Virus record (IMG/VR): IMGVR_UViG_3300038701_001751
Location: 1 to 32,176 of that record
Strand: one strand, 5' to 3'
Length of the DNA stretch: 32,176 nt
Origin: a virus
The notes beneath the pieces are model-generated. The model was not told the DNA's origin. It was given only the letters and a program-made list of their open reading frames with translations, and did not search any database. Shown in pieces: positions 1-9,500 of the stretch; within the stretch, counting starts at the first letter, position 1; the number at the start of each line of letters is the position of its first letter. The position numbers were made by a program, and so were the translations under genes.

Positions 1-720
1 GGCAGCCGCCCCACCCAGATCAGTGACGCCAACTACCCGACCCCACCCGATGCCGACCCCGTGGTCGACGAGGAGCTGGATGACGACAGTTACTCCCGTC
101 CGACCCAGATCAGCGATGCGAATTACCCGGACCCTGCATCTGATTTGACGCCCGGGTACAAGTCATTCGGCAATAGCTCGCTTGGCGTTTCTCGGTCTGA
201 GATGCCTCAGATCAAAAGCACAGACCGCGGCGCTCTGGCCAACTTCCTGTCAGCCCGCGGCGTAACCAGCACTCGTGAGACAGTGCCTGCAGACACCCTG
301 TCCCCGACGCAGCGCGAATACTCTCCGGCCAAGGTGGCAAAAGCCAGAGAGATGGACAGCGGTCGTGCGGTTCTTGTGGCCAACGATGGTCGTATCATTG
401 ACGGCCACCACCAGTGGATGGCCGCCAAAGAGGATGGAGAACCCGTTGAGGTTATACGCCTCAGCACAGACGCCGAAAGCGCGCTCGAGTTGGCTGAAGA
501 GTTCCCCAGCAGCACGAAGGCGGCCGCCACTCGCATGGAGAATGCCAAGGCAACCAAGCGCCTTAATGACGTCCTGCGCAAGGTCTCTGGCACCATCACC
601 GAGCAGGTGCTTGATGAGGACGGGAACGTGGTCGAGGTCACCCGCCAGAAGTCCTCAGAGGTTCGGCAGCTGCAGAAGCGCATAGGGGTCCTTGGTGAGC
701 TGCTGGAGTGCATTGGATGA
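1..720 (+). CDS. ParB-like domain protein, 5' end outside window
   Basis: The reading frame is open to base 1, so the true start lies to the left; 239 residues are visible. The first 45 or so residues are acidic and proline-rich and carry the 12-residue motif SRPTQISDANYP twice. Residues about 95-160 resemble the ParB/sulfiredoxin fold: a SPTQ stretch, then an IIDGHHQW motif at 132-139 followed by PVEVIRL, the usual order in phage ParB-like nucleases. The C-terminal 60 residues look helical and basic. In ParB-like families this fold can bind nucleotide or cut DNA; activity here is inferred only. It precedes tail genes and its stop overlaps the next start (ATGA at 717-720), so it is probably a late virion or packaging-related protein, possibly the C-terminal part of a larger structural protein. 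Confidence 0.75.
   Translation, partial: GSRPTQISDANYPTPPDADPVVDEELDDDSYSRPTQISDANYPDPASDLTPGYKSFGNSSLGVSRSEMPQIKSTDRGALANFLSARGVTSTRETVPADTLSPTQREYSPAKVAKAREMDSGRAVLVANDGRIIDGHHQWMAAKEDGEPVEVIRLSTDAESALELAEEFPSSTKAAATRMENAKATKRLNDVLRKVSGTITEQVLDEDGNVVEVTRQKSSEVRQLQKRIGVLGELLECIG
4..129 (+). repeat. Repeated 12-residue coding motif SRPTQISDANYP
   Basis: The motif is encoded at 4-39 and again at 94-129 in the same frame. The two amino-acid copies are identical, but at least seven of the twelve codons differ synonymously. More copies may lie left of the window edge. Confidence 0.85.
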
Positions 721-1019
721 AGACTGTCACCAAAGCCGAGCTTGATCGCATGCGAGCCTCAGGCGCATCCATCAAGACGCTGAAGGCTGCTGAGAAAACA
801 GAGGCCCCCACGCCACCCCCTGACACCTCCAAAGAGGTGGTGTCTGCGCTTGAGAATTTATCTGAAACTCAGCGTGCGCTCGCCATGAGCGTAGTGTCCG
901 CGCTGGCAAAGATGGCGCCCCCTAAAGCGACCCCTGCGCCTGTATCATTTAAGTTCGATATCGAGCGAGACAGTCGCGGCCTCATGAAATCGATTCGCGC
1001 AACCCCGGAGCAATCATGA
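717..1019 (+). CDS. Small helical late-operon protein
   Basis: This 100-residue protein is not recognised. The ATG at 717 overlaps the upstream stop as ATGA and is preferred to the GTG at 708. Residues 1-30 look helical and charged, about 31-42 is proline-rich (TPPPDTSK), residues 45-68 are helical, and the C-terminus has a short beta-like stretch (VSFKFDIERD). There are no membrane segments or catalytic motifs. It lies between the ParB-like gene and the G8-domain protein and overlaps the next start (ATGA at 1016-1019). A structural connector or chaperone role would fit the position, but that is inference. Confidence 0.7.
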   Translation: MKTVTKAELDRMRASGASIKTLKAAEKTEAPTPPPDTSKEVVSALENLSETQRALAMSVVSALAKMAPPKATPAPVSFKFDIERDSRGLMKSIRATPEQS

Positions 1020-3328
1020 TTAAAGTTACGCTACCAGACATGGATCTCACCAAAGATGGTGAAACTATATCCAGTCATCGTTCTGCGGCTGAGGCGGTGG
1101 CATCCGCGTCAGAGGCTGGGGATGGTGAGTACACGCTGGTACGCCCGGACGCGACCATCGTGGTGGATTGCGCTGTGGTAGAGCCCGAGCCCGAACCGGA
1201 GCCCGAACCAGAGCCCGAACCAGAGCCCGAGCCTGAGCCTGATGATCCGATAATCCCGTCCGGCGCACTTTGGTCCGACCCGGCTTCATGGCCGGGTGGC
1301 TTTCCGTCTGAGGCTGACGACGTTGTGCTGGTTCAGGATATGACCATCGACGGCGGCACCTGTCGCCGCTTGACGATCCCTGAAGGCATTACAGCGACCA
1401 TCACCGGGACGCTGGACGCCCATGGCGCTGTCGTCGTTTACGGCACTCTGCAAGGCGAAACCGGCAGGCTCAGTTTCCACGTCGCTGACGATCAAGTATT
1501 GACTGAGATTACCGAGCACAGCCCCGAGCCCACTGAGACGGGCCTGTGGGCAATGACAGGCTCCACGGTGCGGCTGATCGGCGAGTACAAGCTGCCGTGG
1601 CTCAAGGTGAAAGCACGGGGGTCAGACCCCACGTTCACGCCGAGGACTATCGGTGGGCCGGGTCTTATGCAGGCCCCTGCGATCCAGAACGGCAACATCA
1701 ACGTGGACCGTCAGACCAAGCCTGATGGGTGGGAGGTCGGTGACACGATCCTCACGCACAACGAGGACGGCAACTGGGCGCTGGGTCGGATCAATCACCA
1801 GAACATCCACGGTGATGGTTCAGCGGGCTGGCACATCCGCTGGGACGTGCTGGACAGTTCTGGTAACGGCGAGACCGGCAACGTGGTGATGTTCGAGGAT
1901 ATGGTGGTCGCGGAGCCTGCTATCGCCAACCTGACCCGATCTTTCGTGATCGACTCACCGCTGTGCAAGCCGGGCGACACGAACCACCGCAGCTTCACGG
2001 TCCAGATGAACGGATCGAACGTCGAAATCAAGAACGTCGAGATTCGCAACATGGGGCCGAGGGGGCGTATTGGCCTCTACCCGCTGCACATCCACCACGG
2101 CATGCAGAACACCCCGGTCACGTTCGACTCTTGCTCGATCTGGCAGGACTGCGGCTCCCCCGGCAACCGCTGGGTGACGGTCCACCACACCAACAATGCG
2201 AAGGTTACCAACTGCGTAGGCTTCCGCTCTCGGGGCATGGGGTTCTTCCTAGAGACCGGCGTCGAGTTCAACAACACGATCACCGGGAACCTCGGCATCG
2301 CGGCGCTTGGTACCGAGGAGATACCCAACGTCATCGGAGACCCGGGGAGAAGCCGCATCAATATCGGCCACGCTTTCTGGTTGTGGGCCGGCAACATTAT
2401 CGGCGGCAACAGAAGTGCAGCCCCCGCCAGCTACGTCTCACACCCGGTCAATCCGTGGCGCGGCGACGGTGCCGGTCTGGTGGTCAAAGACCTTGAGAAT
2501 ATCGCGCAGGTCGTGGATGGTCACGAGCACTTTGGTGGCGAGGTCGGTGTCTGGAGCGAAGGTGAGGACAAAGAGTTTGTGAACCTCCGCACATTTTTCT
2601 GTACTGACGCAGCTGTGAAGCCCTCCAAGCCCCGGTCTGTTCAGCGAATTACGAACCCGATGATATTTGGTGGAAACGGCGGTGTGAGCGGATACGCCTA
2701 TCCGGGCCACATCATCACGGGCGGGATTATTCATTCCAACAAGGCGGTCTCCACGCAAGGCGGCACGACGGTCTTTGTGGACGGCACGCGCATCGTCTGC
2801 AACGCGGTGGTGGCCAACGAGGTCACTCGGGTGAGGGTCCTGTTCACCAACTGCGACATCCGGGCGGAGAACTACTTTGTCGGCCGGACGACCTTTGACC
2901 AGAACAATGTCTACCCGATCTTCCGCACGGTGAACTGCACGACCGACGTTCCCGGCGGGGATTTCGACAACGCGGTTATGACCACGATTGACGACTACCC
3001 GAAGGTTTACGGGTTTGAAGGCGTGGATGCTGGCGGGAATACGTGGCTGCTGAACAGCGAGCCACCTCGCGGCGGGCATCTGTCTATCCCGGCGAACGAG
3101 GCCTCAGTCACGCCGGTAGGGATTCCTGAAGTCAACGCCACGCGAACGCAGCTGGAGCGGACTCAGAGCATGCCTGACTTTGGCCGGGCCGATGCGGACC
3201 TGTTCTTGAACTACCCGGCATACCCGCCCGGTGAGTACGTGGTCCGTGCTCGCAACCGGTCTGGCGACCTGATATCTGAGGCTCAGGTGACAGTGTTGTC
3301 TGACCAGACAGTGCCGGTGGTGTTCTAA
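1016..3328 (+). CDS. G8-domain beta-helix protein, probable tailspike
   Basis: The protein has 770 residues. Residues 1-55 form a small N-terminal domain, residues 56-75 are ten uninterrupted Glu-Pro pairs, and about residues 82-165 look like a G8 domain (a WSDPASWPGG start, then VPSEADDVVL-like and GTLDAHG-like strands with conserved glycines). The rest is rich in Asn, Gly, Thr and Val and resembles a right-handed parallel beta-helix, ending in a short beta domain around GEYVVRARN. G8 domains occur in extracellular proteins and some carbohydrate-active beta-helix proteins such as CEMIP. In this late tail cluster the likely role is a receptor-binding or polysaccharide-degrading spike, with the N-terminal domain attaching to the virion and EP pairs acting as a stiff spacer. 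Enzyme activity is not shown by the sequence. The ATGA start overlap supports coupling. Confidence 0.8.
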   Translation: MIKVTLPDMDLTKDGETISSHRSAAEAVASASEAGDGEYTLVRPDATIVVDCAVVEPEPEPEPEPEPEPEPEPEPDDPIIPSGALWSDPASWPGGFPSEADDVVLVQDMTIDGGTCRRLTIPEGITATITGTLDAHGAVVVYGTLQGETGRLSFHVADDQVLTEITEHSPEPTETGLWAMTGSTVRLIGEYKLPWLKVKARGSDPTFTPRTIGGPGLMQAPAIQNGNINVDRQTKPDGWEVGDTILTHNEDGNWALGRINHQNIHGDGSAGWHIRWDVLDSSGNGETGNVVMFEDMVVAEPAIANLTRSFVIDSPLCKPGDTNHRSFTVQMNGSNVEIKNVEIRNMGPRGRIGLYPLHIHHGMQNTPVTFDSCSIWQDCGSPGNRWVTVHHTNNAKVTNCVGFRSRGMGFFLETGVEFNNTITGNLGIAALGTEEIPNVIGDPGRSRINIGHAFWLWAGNIIGGNRSAAPASYVSHPVNPWRGDGAGLVVKDLENIAQVVDGHEHFGGEVGVWSEGEDKEFVNLRTFFCTDAAVKPSKPRSVQRITNPMIFGGNGGVSGYAYPGHIITGGIIHSNKAVSTQGGTTVFVDGTRIVCNAVVANEVTRVRVLFTNCDIRAENYFVGRTTFDQNNVYPIFRTVNCTTDVPGGDFDNAVMTTIDDYPKVYGFEGVDAGGNTWLLNSEPPRGGHLSIPANEASVTPVGIPEVNATRTQLERTQSMPDFGRADADLFLNYPAYPPGEYVVRARNRSGDLISEAQVTVLSDQTVPVVF
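1181..1240 (+). repeat. Glu-Pro repeat linker in G8 protein
   Basis: Ten GAR-CCN codon pairs in a row encode (Glu-Pro)10, with a 12-base unit GAGCCCGAACCA recurring. Such tracts form stiff extended spacers and are prone to length change by slippage. Confidence 0.95.
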
Positions 3329-3931
3329 GTGGCGATACTACTCGTCAAGGTGGCTGACGCTCCGGTTCCAGATTCGCCCAATAAATGGCGAGCCGGGGAG
3401 ATCGTAGCGGCATTTGAGGACGGTCACGTTTTCGGAAACAAAGAGATCCCTTCAGCTGGTAATTTCTATCACGTTACGGTCACCAACAGGACCAAGGCGC
3501 AGGTAGAGGCCTACATCGAGAGGTGGCAGCACCGACCGACCCCCTCGGTGGTTGCCAGCCAGCCCCCTAATTACCGCATCCGCATCGAGTCTGACCGCGC
3601 CAGCGTCTCCGGTATGGGGGACATTCTGCGCCCGGAGATCGAGGCAATGCTTACAGAGCTGGGTGAGATGGTCGGCGGCTCCGCTACATACCATGATCGA
3701 GGCAGGAGCGGGAACACGATCTGGTTCGAGTTCGATGTCCTCGGTGTAGATCCCGAGGAGCGGGATATGGCGAGAGACTTTGTGAAAGATGCGGTGAGCA
3801 ATCTCAGCATCCGACGCCGGCGCTGGTACATCAATGGGGCGGGGATGAATTTTCTGGCGAACAACGGCGGGGTCGCCAGCGGCACTGCTGCACAGATAGC
3901 TGGGTTTCTCCGTGACGGGCTTGAGGACTAA
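3329..3931 (+). CDS. Unknown late protein, 200 aa
   Basis: The product is not recognised. The GTG start directly abuts the TAA of the G8 protein with no gap, and GGTGGTG just upstream may serve as ribosome binding site. The N-terminal half (residues 1-75) looks like a small alpha/beta domain with a KAQVEAYIERWQ helix. The C-terminal half has charged helices (PEIEAMLTELGEM and PEERDMARDFVKDAV) and a basic RRRRWYI stretch near residue 165. There is no signal peptide or membrane segment. Its place between two beta-helix proteins makes a tail accessory or assembly role likely; no reaction can be assigned. Confidence 0.75.
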   Translation: MAILLVKVADAPVPDSPNKWRAGEIVAAFEDGHVFGNKEIPSAGNFYHVTVTNRTKAQVEAYIERWQHRPTPSVVASQPPNYRIRIESDRASVSGMGDILRPEIEAMLTELGEMVGGSATYHDRGRSGNTIWFEFDVLGVDPEERDMARDFVKDAVSNLSIRRRRWYINGAGMNFLANNGGVASGTAAQIAGFLRDGLED

Positions 3932-3933
3932 AT

Positions 3934-4920
3934 ATGGCCACTGAGGTCACAGTCACAGTTCAGGCCACTGGTGGTGATTACACCAGCATCCAAAGCGCTG
4001 AGTCCAATGAACAGAAAAACCTCGTCACCGCTGACGAGATTCTCATCATCGACATCGAAGCGGGTACCTACAACGAGTCGGTTGATGTCGCCGGCTGGAC
4101 CACTGACTCCACCCGTTATGTGAGATTCAAAGCCCAGACTGGAGACGAGCACGGAGGGGTTCAGGGCGCTGGGGTGAAGATAGCCAGCAGCGTCAGTTTT
4201 AACTTCCCACTTGACTGTTCGCAAGACTACACCCAATTCTTTGACCTTGAATTTGAGCAGACAAACGGCTCCAACGCCGCTCTTTATTGCATCAACTGCA
4301 CAGGGGTGCGTGGCGAGCGATTAATAGCGGATGGTAACGGGTCTGGCTGCTTCGACATGCGAAATGCCAGCACGTCTAACCCGCACACCCTGATCAACTG
4401 TCTGGCGATAGGCGCGAATAAGGGCTTCGACCTTACCAACGGCAGCTCAAATAACTGGTATAACTGCACCTCCATAGACGCAGCCACCGTTGGGTTCCAG
4501 TGCCAAGCATTCGGAACAATGAATGTTCTGGTCCAGAACTGCGTTACCTACACCTCTATTGGTGATGGGTTCTATACCGGAGCGAAAACAGATTCAGCAA
4601 GCGACTACAACGCTGCCCATGACACACGTGCCCCCGGCGCAAACTCAGTAGACAACATCACCAGCGCAGCCTTTGAGGACTACGCTGGCGGCGACTACGC
4701 CCCCGCTGATAGCGGTGTTCTGGATGGGGCCGGAACGGACCTGTCCGGTATTCTTACGGACGACATCACCGGCACTACACGAAGCACGTGGGACATCGGC
4801 GCTTTCATAACGGCAGCCGGCGCACCTTCCGGACCTACGGTATCCCCTTTTGGAAAACAAAGCTTGCGGCAAGGGTATCAGCCTGTTGCAGCATCAAGAC
4901 TTAACGGAGTAATGCAATGA
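3934..4920 (+). CDS. Right-handed beta-helix tail protein
   Basis: The protein has 328 residues. It opens with VTVTVQATGGDYTSIQSAE, the first-coil pattern common in phage beta-helix proteins (GGDYTSIQ-A), then EILIIDIEAGTYNESV. Asn/Cys-rich rungs follow (NCTG, NCLAIGAN, YNCTSIDAA, QNCVTYTS), as expected for stacked coils. It closes with a GAGTDLSG / TRSTWDIGAF end-cap resembling beta-helix C-termini, then a flexible tail (PFGKQSL). It is likely a structural tail fibre or spike component binding surface glycans; no catalytic residues can be assigned. It starts two bases after the upstream stop, and its own end overlaps the next start (ATGA at 4917-4920). Confidence 0.8.
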   Translation: MATEVTVTVQATGGDYTSIQSAESNEQKNLVTADEILIIDIEAGTYNESVDVAGWTTDSTRYVRFKAQTGDEHGGVQGAGVKIASSVSFNFPLDCSQDYTQFFDLEFEQTNGSNAALYCINCTGVRGERLIADGNGSGCFDMRNASTSNPHTLINCLAIGANKGFDLTNGSSNNWYNCTSIDAATVGFQCQAFGTMNVLVQNCVTYTSIGDGFYTGAKTDSASDYNAAHDTRAPGANSVDNITSAAFEDYAGGDYAPADSGVLDGAGTDLSGILTDDITGTTRSTWDIGAFITAAGAPSGPTVSPFGKQSLRQGYQPVAASRLNGVMQ

Positions 4921-6191
4921 GAATTGCCAGCGGAGATACAGGTCGTGAGGTGGCGTTCGTTGCTGTAGACGCCACGGACTTTACTACGAGGGAGACGGGG
5001 CTCACCACTTTTACGGTTTACCGTATGCGGGATGGTGGGACGCCTGCCGCGATGACTACGCCGACGATCACAGAGGTCTCATCGGCCAATATGCCCGGTG
5101 TCTACACTCTGTTGCTTGATGAGGACACCACCATCGGCGCGGGGAACGATGAGGAGGAGATGGTTTTCCACATCACGCACGCTGGCATGGCCCCTGTAAC
5201 CCTTACTGTTGAGCTATTCAGGCCCAAGTACACCGAAGGTAGCACCCTGAGCGCGGCAGCCATCAACGCCGAGTGTGACACCGCGATCAGCGACGCATCC
5301 CTTGCAACTGCCGCGAATCTTGCGGTCGTCGATGCAAACGTGGACTTGGTTCTTGCGGACACCAATGAGCTGCAAACCAACCAAGGCAACTGGGTGACCG
5401 CTACAGGGTTCGCCACCGCTGCTGCGCTGGCGACAGTGGATGCGAATCTGGACGCGGTGCTACTGGACACCGGCACAACCCTTCCCGCAACCCTCTCGTC
5501 CATCGAAGGCAAGATAGACACGGTGGACACTGTAGCTGATGGCATTCAGACCGACCTCAGCAACGGCACAGACGGTCTCGGTGCAATAAAGGCAGCTGTC
5601 GACGCTATCCCGACCAGCAACCCCAGTGCAGCCAGCATCGCAGACGCTGTATGGACAGAAGCCATTGCGGATCACTCAGGCGGTGTGGGAAGCACAGCGG
5701 AGGCGCTGGATGGAGCCGGGGCTGGTGGCGGATTGGACGCCGCGGGCGTCAGGGCGGCCGTAGGCCTTGCTAGTGCTAACCTCGACACGCAGCTCGGCAC
5801 CATTGATGGTAATGTAGATTTGGTGCTTGTCGACACAGATACCACGATACCCGGCCTGATCGGAGGCCTGAACAATTTTGACCCCGCCACCGACACAGTA
5901 GACGTCGGGGCAATAAATGGAAGCGCTGAGGCGGCGGCTGACCTTGCGCTGTCGGCTGCAACGATTGTATCTGGCTCGGCAGCATCAGGCACTCTGTCCA
6001 CCACCGCCATGACGACAAACCTGACCGAGGTGACCGACGACCACTACAACGGCCGAATCATCATCTGGACATCTGGTGTGCTGAAGGATCAGGCCACCAA
6101 CATCACTGACTACGACGGAGCCAGCAAGCTCCTCACGTTCACCGCGGTGACAGAAGCGCCGACGGCTGGCGACACCTTCGTGATTGTGTGA
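4917..6191 (+). CDS. Tail/fibre protein with repeat-rich central stalk
   Basis: The protein has 424 residues. The N-terminal domain (about 1-105) is beta-rich, with TTFTVYRMRDGG, MPGVYTLLLDEDTT and APVTLTVELF, a pattern seen in phage tail proteins. The central part is low-complexity with an imperfect repeated unit: VDANVDLVLADT, VDANLDAVLLDT, IDGNVDLVLVDTDT. The repeats suggest a stalk, perhaps a trimeric coiled coil. The C-terminal 55 residues (around HYNGRIIIWTSGVLKDQ to AGDTFVIV) match in style a small beta domain that ends many marine phage tail proteins. A structural role in the tail tip or fibre is inferred from these features and the neighbouring beta-helix genes. Confidence 0.75.
   Translation: MRIASGDTGREVAFVAVDATDFTTRETGLTTFTVYRMRDGGTPAAMTTPTITEVSSANMPGVYTLLLDEDTTIGAGNDEEEMVFHITHAGMAPVTLTVELFRPKYTEGSTLSAAAINAECDTAISDASLATAANLAVVDANVDLVLADTNELQTNQGNWVTATGFATAAALATVDANLDAVLLDTGTTLPATLSSIEGKIDTVDTVADGIQTDLSNGTDGLGAIKAAVDAIPTSNPSAASIADAVWTEAIADHSGGVGSTAEALDGAGAGGGLDAAGVRAAVGLASANLDTQLGTIDGNVDLVLVDTDTTIPGLIGGLNNFDPATDTVDVGAINGSAEAAADLALSAATIVSGSAASGTLSTTAMTTNLTEVTDDHYNGRIIIWTSGVLKDQATNITDYDGASKLLTFTAVTEAPTAGDTFVIV
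5320..5850 (+). repeat. Imperfect VDxNxDxVLxDT repeats in tail stalk
   Basis: At least three degenerate coding copies of the unit Val/Ile-Asp-x-Asn-Val/Leu-Asp-x-Val-Leu-x-Asp-Thr are visible, near 5328-5363, 5436-5471 and 5799-5834. They are separated by Thr/Ala-rich spacers. The repeat is protein-level rather than an exact DNA repeat. Confidence 0.7.
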
Positions 6192-6194
6192 TGA

Positions 6195-6581
6195 ATGGTC
6201 ACCTCGCTACAGGTCACAGGAACACCGGGTCGCGGATACCACGTTGCGGTCGACAGTGGCGAGAAGCCACCGGATCGCGTCACAGCTTTATCTGGCATTG
6301 CGACGCCCGGTGGTCTGCGGTTATTCCAGCCCAAAGGGGTTTCGGAAGTTGTACGCGATCAGGTCACCGAGCTTGCGGCATGGGCCATTCCCGGAAAGCG
6401 CAGGCGCTTCGAGGCGAAGGCACCGGCGGTCGTTGTATTATTGGGGGAGGATGTCGGTGGCGGCGGCAGTAAATACAAGCGGTCCCTCAGGGATCATCGC
6501 CAAAGGCTGATCAAAGAAGATCAGGAAATTCTGGCCATCGTGATGGCCGCGACAAAGGTACTCCACGAATGGGGACGCTGA
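6195..6581 (+). CDS. Unknown small late protein, 128 aa
   Basis: Three overlapping frames start here. I prefer the one at 6195 because its end overlaps the next gene by 13 bases and its composition is protein-like. The N-terminal half has short beta-like segments (VTSLQVTG, YHVAVDSG, LRLFQPKG). The C-terminal part has a glycine-rich turn and a charged helix (KYKRSLRDHRQRLIKEDQEILAIVM, shown here only as its character: basic then acidic). No known motif is recognised. Its position directly upstream of the giant polyvalent protein suggests a virion or assembly role. The codon choice between the two alternative starts at 6191-6195 is uncertain. Confidence 0.6.
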   Translation: MVTSLQVTGTPGRGYHVAVDSGEKPPDRVTALSGIATPGGLRLFQPKGVSEVVRDQVTELAAWAIPGKRRRFEAKAPAVVVLLGEDVGGGGSKYKRSLRDHRQRLIKEDQEILAIVMAATKVLHEWGR

Positions 6582-9500
6582 CACAATGTATCCGCAGCGC
6601 TGGCAAAGCGCTCGACGCATCTGATGCAGCCGCAGTAAGAGCGCTTCGGGATGAGCTGAAAGCAGAAGGTCTCGAGGAGCAGGCTGCCGCGAGAGAAGCG
6701 GTTCTGGCCCAGATTGCGGAGCTTGTGCGTCAGCGCAATGAGCTGCTGGAGGGTTCAGGGGTTTCCCCTGACCAAATGCCCAGCCCTGAAATCGCCGAGA
6801 AAGCTGCCGACTATGAGGGCGATGGATATTCGGTCAGGCGCGATAAAAAGACCGGCGCAGTATCGGTTACAGGCGATATCGCGGCGGCGCGCGCCATGCT
6901 TCCGGACGGCCTGTCTGGCCGGGCAACGAAGGACGGACTCAAGTTTACGGGGTCAGCTGCTGCGCGGGCGTACAACTCCCTGACCGGCCGCACCTCTGGT
7001 TACAGCCGCGCCGGTGAGGTGACCAAGCACCCGATCAAAGACGGCAAATACGTTGGTGCGCCACCGAAGTTTAACACCCCGGCCAAGATCACTAGCCTCA
7101 GGAGGTGGCTCAAGGGTCTGGCTATGGAGGGCGAGCCCGGCCGCATGTGGTACGAGAACAGCAGCAAGGCTGTGCTTGACTTCGTCGGCGGTGACGCTCA
7201 GGAGGCCAAGAAGTTCGTGGCTCTGCTGGCGATATACTCGGCACAATCCACTGTGTCCGCCAACACCACGGCGGCTATCCGCGCGTGGGCTCAGCACAAA
7301 GCCGGGCAGCCCATACAGGTCATCAATCGCGTCAAAGACAAAAAGGCAACTGCTGCGCTTTCGGACGTCGAATCCTTCTGGTCGGGTGAGAAGACCGGGA
7401 ACTTCTTCAACAACCTGCTGATCGAGATCGATGAGGATGTCCGTCAAAGTCAGGGCGCCACCATCGACCTATGGATGATGCGCGCCGGGCAGTACCCGAA
7501 CGACGCGCCGAACAGGAGTCAGTACGCTTTCATGGAGGTGGAGACCAACCGCCTCGCTCAGGATCTGGGGTGGGAGCCTCATCAGGTTCAGGCTGCGATC
7601 TGGGTTGCGCTCAAGGCCCGCATGGAAAACAAAGGCGTCAAGCAGCGCGTCAATGCTCGCTCCGAAAAAAATGGATGGATTCGGTTTGATAGGGATAGCA
7701 AGGGTCGGAAGATTCTGGTCAAACTGGATGCAGAGAAGCACCGCAACAATTGGCTCAACGAAGCCCTGAAGCTGGAGGTATCTCAGAAGGATACCGATGT
7801 CGCGAAGTTTGACTACGCAGATGCGCTGCGTCGCCATATCGGCACGTCATCCGTGGAGGGTGGTGCGCAGGATGTCATCGAGGCGCTAACGGACGACGGT
7901 GGTTCAGACCTGCTGGCAATGAAGGTGGGGCTGCTCTCTGACTCGGGAGACCTCGTGATCGCCCCCGACAAGGGCGCTTCCGGCAAAAAGTCCGCAGACC
8001 CCTATCAGGTCGAGAGCCTGAATATTTACGCTGACACCCTGCGGCAGCTCTCCGGCTCTGATCGCGCGCACTGGTGGAGGCCTTTCTACAGCGCTCTCAA
8101 GGCTGACAAGAATGCGGTCATGATCAACTTGGACCGCATGGCCACAGACGAGGAGATGGATCTGATCGAGGCTGCCGTCGACGGCTACCTTGGTGATATG
8201 GAGTGGCGCTCCAGATTTGCTATCGTGAAAGATCGCGACGGCGCCGTGATGATCAACTATGGCGCGGTCGAAAACGAAGACCTGAAAAAGATCGCCTCCG
8301 CACTCCCGGACATGGGGGCGGAGTTTGAGCAATTTGCTGCAGATGGGCAGATACTGGGAGACAGTAATGAAGAACAAGTGGCGGGGCTCGGCTCCGAAAG
8401 ACAGTCCAATATTCTCGCGTGGGCCAGAGGTATCGTTGAAGGACCGAGCACCGAAGCCCAGTCAGAAGAAGGGCCGCAAGGCGAAATAGCAGATGTCTAC
8501 GATGCCATCGAAACCCGACCAGAAACCAGTGCGCAGCAGCAAACTGCAGGGCGGTCGGCGATTAGAGACCTACTCCGACGGCTCGACGCTATTGCTGAAG
8601 CATGGTCTGGTCGTGGGGTGGACGGAGAGCAAAGCACCCTACTCGGATCAAGGCTCGCCGCAGGATTCCGAGCAGGAGAGCCGCAGCAGCTGATCGGAAA
8701 GAAGGCCGACACCGGCGCAGACGTAGCGGCGCTGGCGCAGGTGTACCGTGACCCGCGCTTCGAGACCCTGAGGGCAGTGTTTGTGAAGGGCGGCAAGGTG
8801 GTTGGCGAGAGCGCCGTCACTTCCCGAATGCCGGGCGCCGTATCTTTCAAGCACTTCAAAGCCTACTCGGATCACATCCAGAAGCACATGGATAAGCTTG
8901 GCGCCGACGGCTACTACATGCTGCACAATCACCCGTCCGGGGTGTCCACGCCTTCGGCGTCTGACCGGAAGTTTACGCAAAACGTCACCAGCGCAGTGCC
9001 CGGGTTCGTTGATCACGTCATCATCGACTTCAATGAATTCAGCACCCTCAACGCTGACGGCAGCTCGGGCGTGGAGCGCAAGCAGGCGGACTTCGGTGCA
9101 GTGGACTTCTACGGAAATCCAGAGGTCGACAATGAGGTGCTCGGCGATACGATCACTGGACCTGATCAGGCTGGCCGGGTAGCCAGAACGGTAGCAGATC
9201 CAAACCGGCCTGTGGTTGTGATTGTAAACTCTCAAGGCAACGTGCAGATCGTCACCTCGCTGGCACCGAAGACGCTCGAGCTTCTGCACTCCAAGGGGCC
9301 CGCCGCTACGCGAGCTAAGGCCACGCTGCGCGCCATTCTGCGAGAGGGTGGGGCCGGCGGGCGCATGTTCCTCGTGATGCCTGAGAACTCTGATCGGGAG
9401 AGCCAGATCGACGTTGCGGCCTCTGATGGGATAGACCTGTTCGCCGACGCGTTCACTGCCGACGGCAGGTCAATTCCATTTGCGCAGAGCGGCAACGATG

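Noticed and set aside
1181-1240. Repeat array that might be read as CRISPR
   Set aside because: It is a continuous coding Glu-Pro tract without spacers; no CRISPR array was seen in the window.
6184-6510. Two other overlapping frames (6184-6510 and 6188-6472)
   Set aside because: They are rich in Arg, Trp and His in a way typical of shadow frames. The frame at 6195-6581 joins the next gene by a short overlap.
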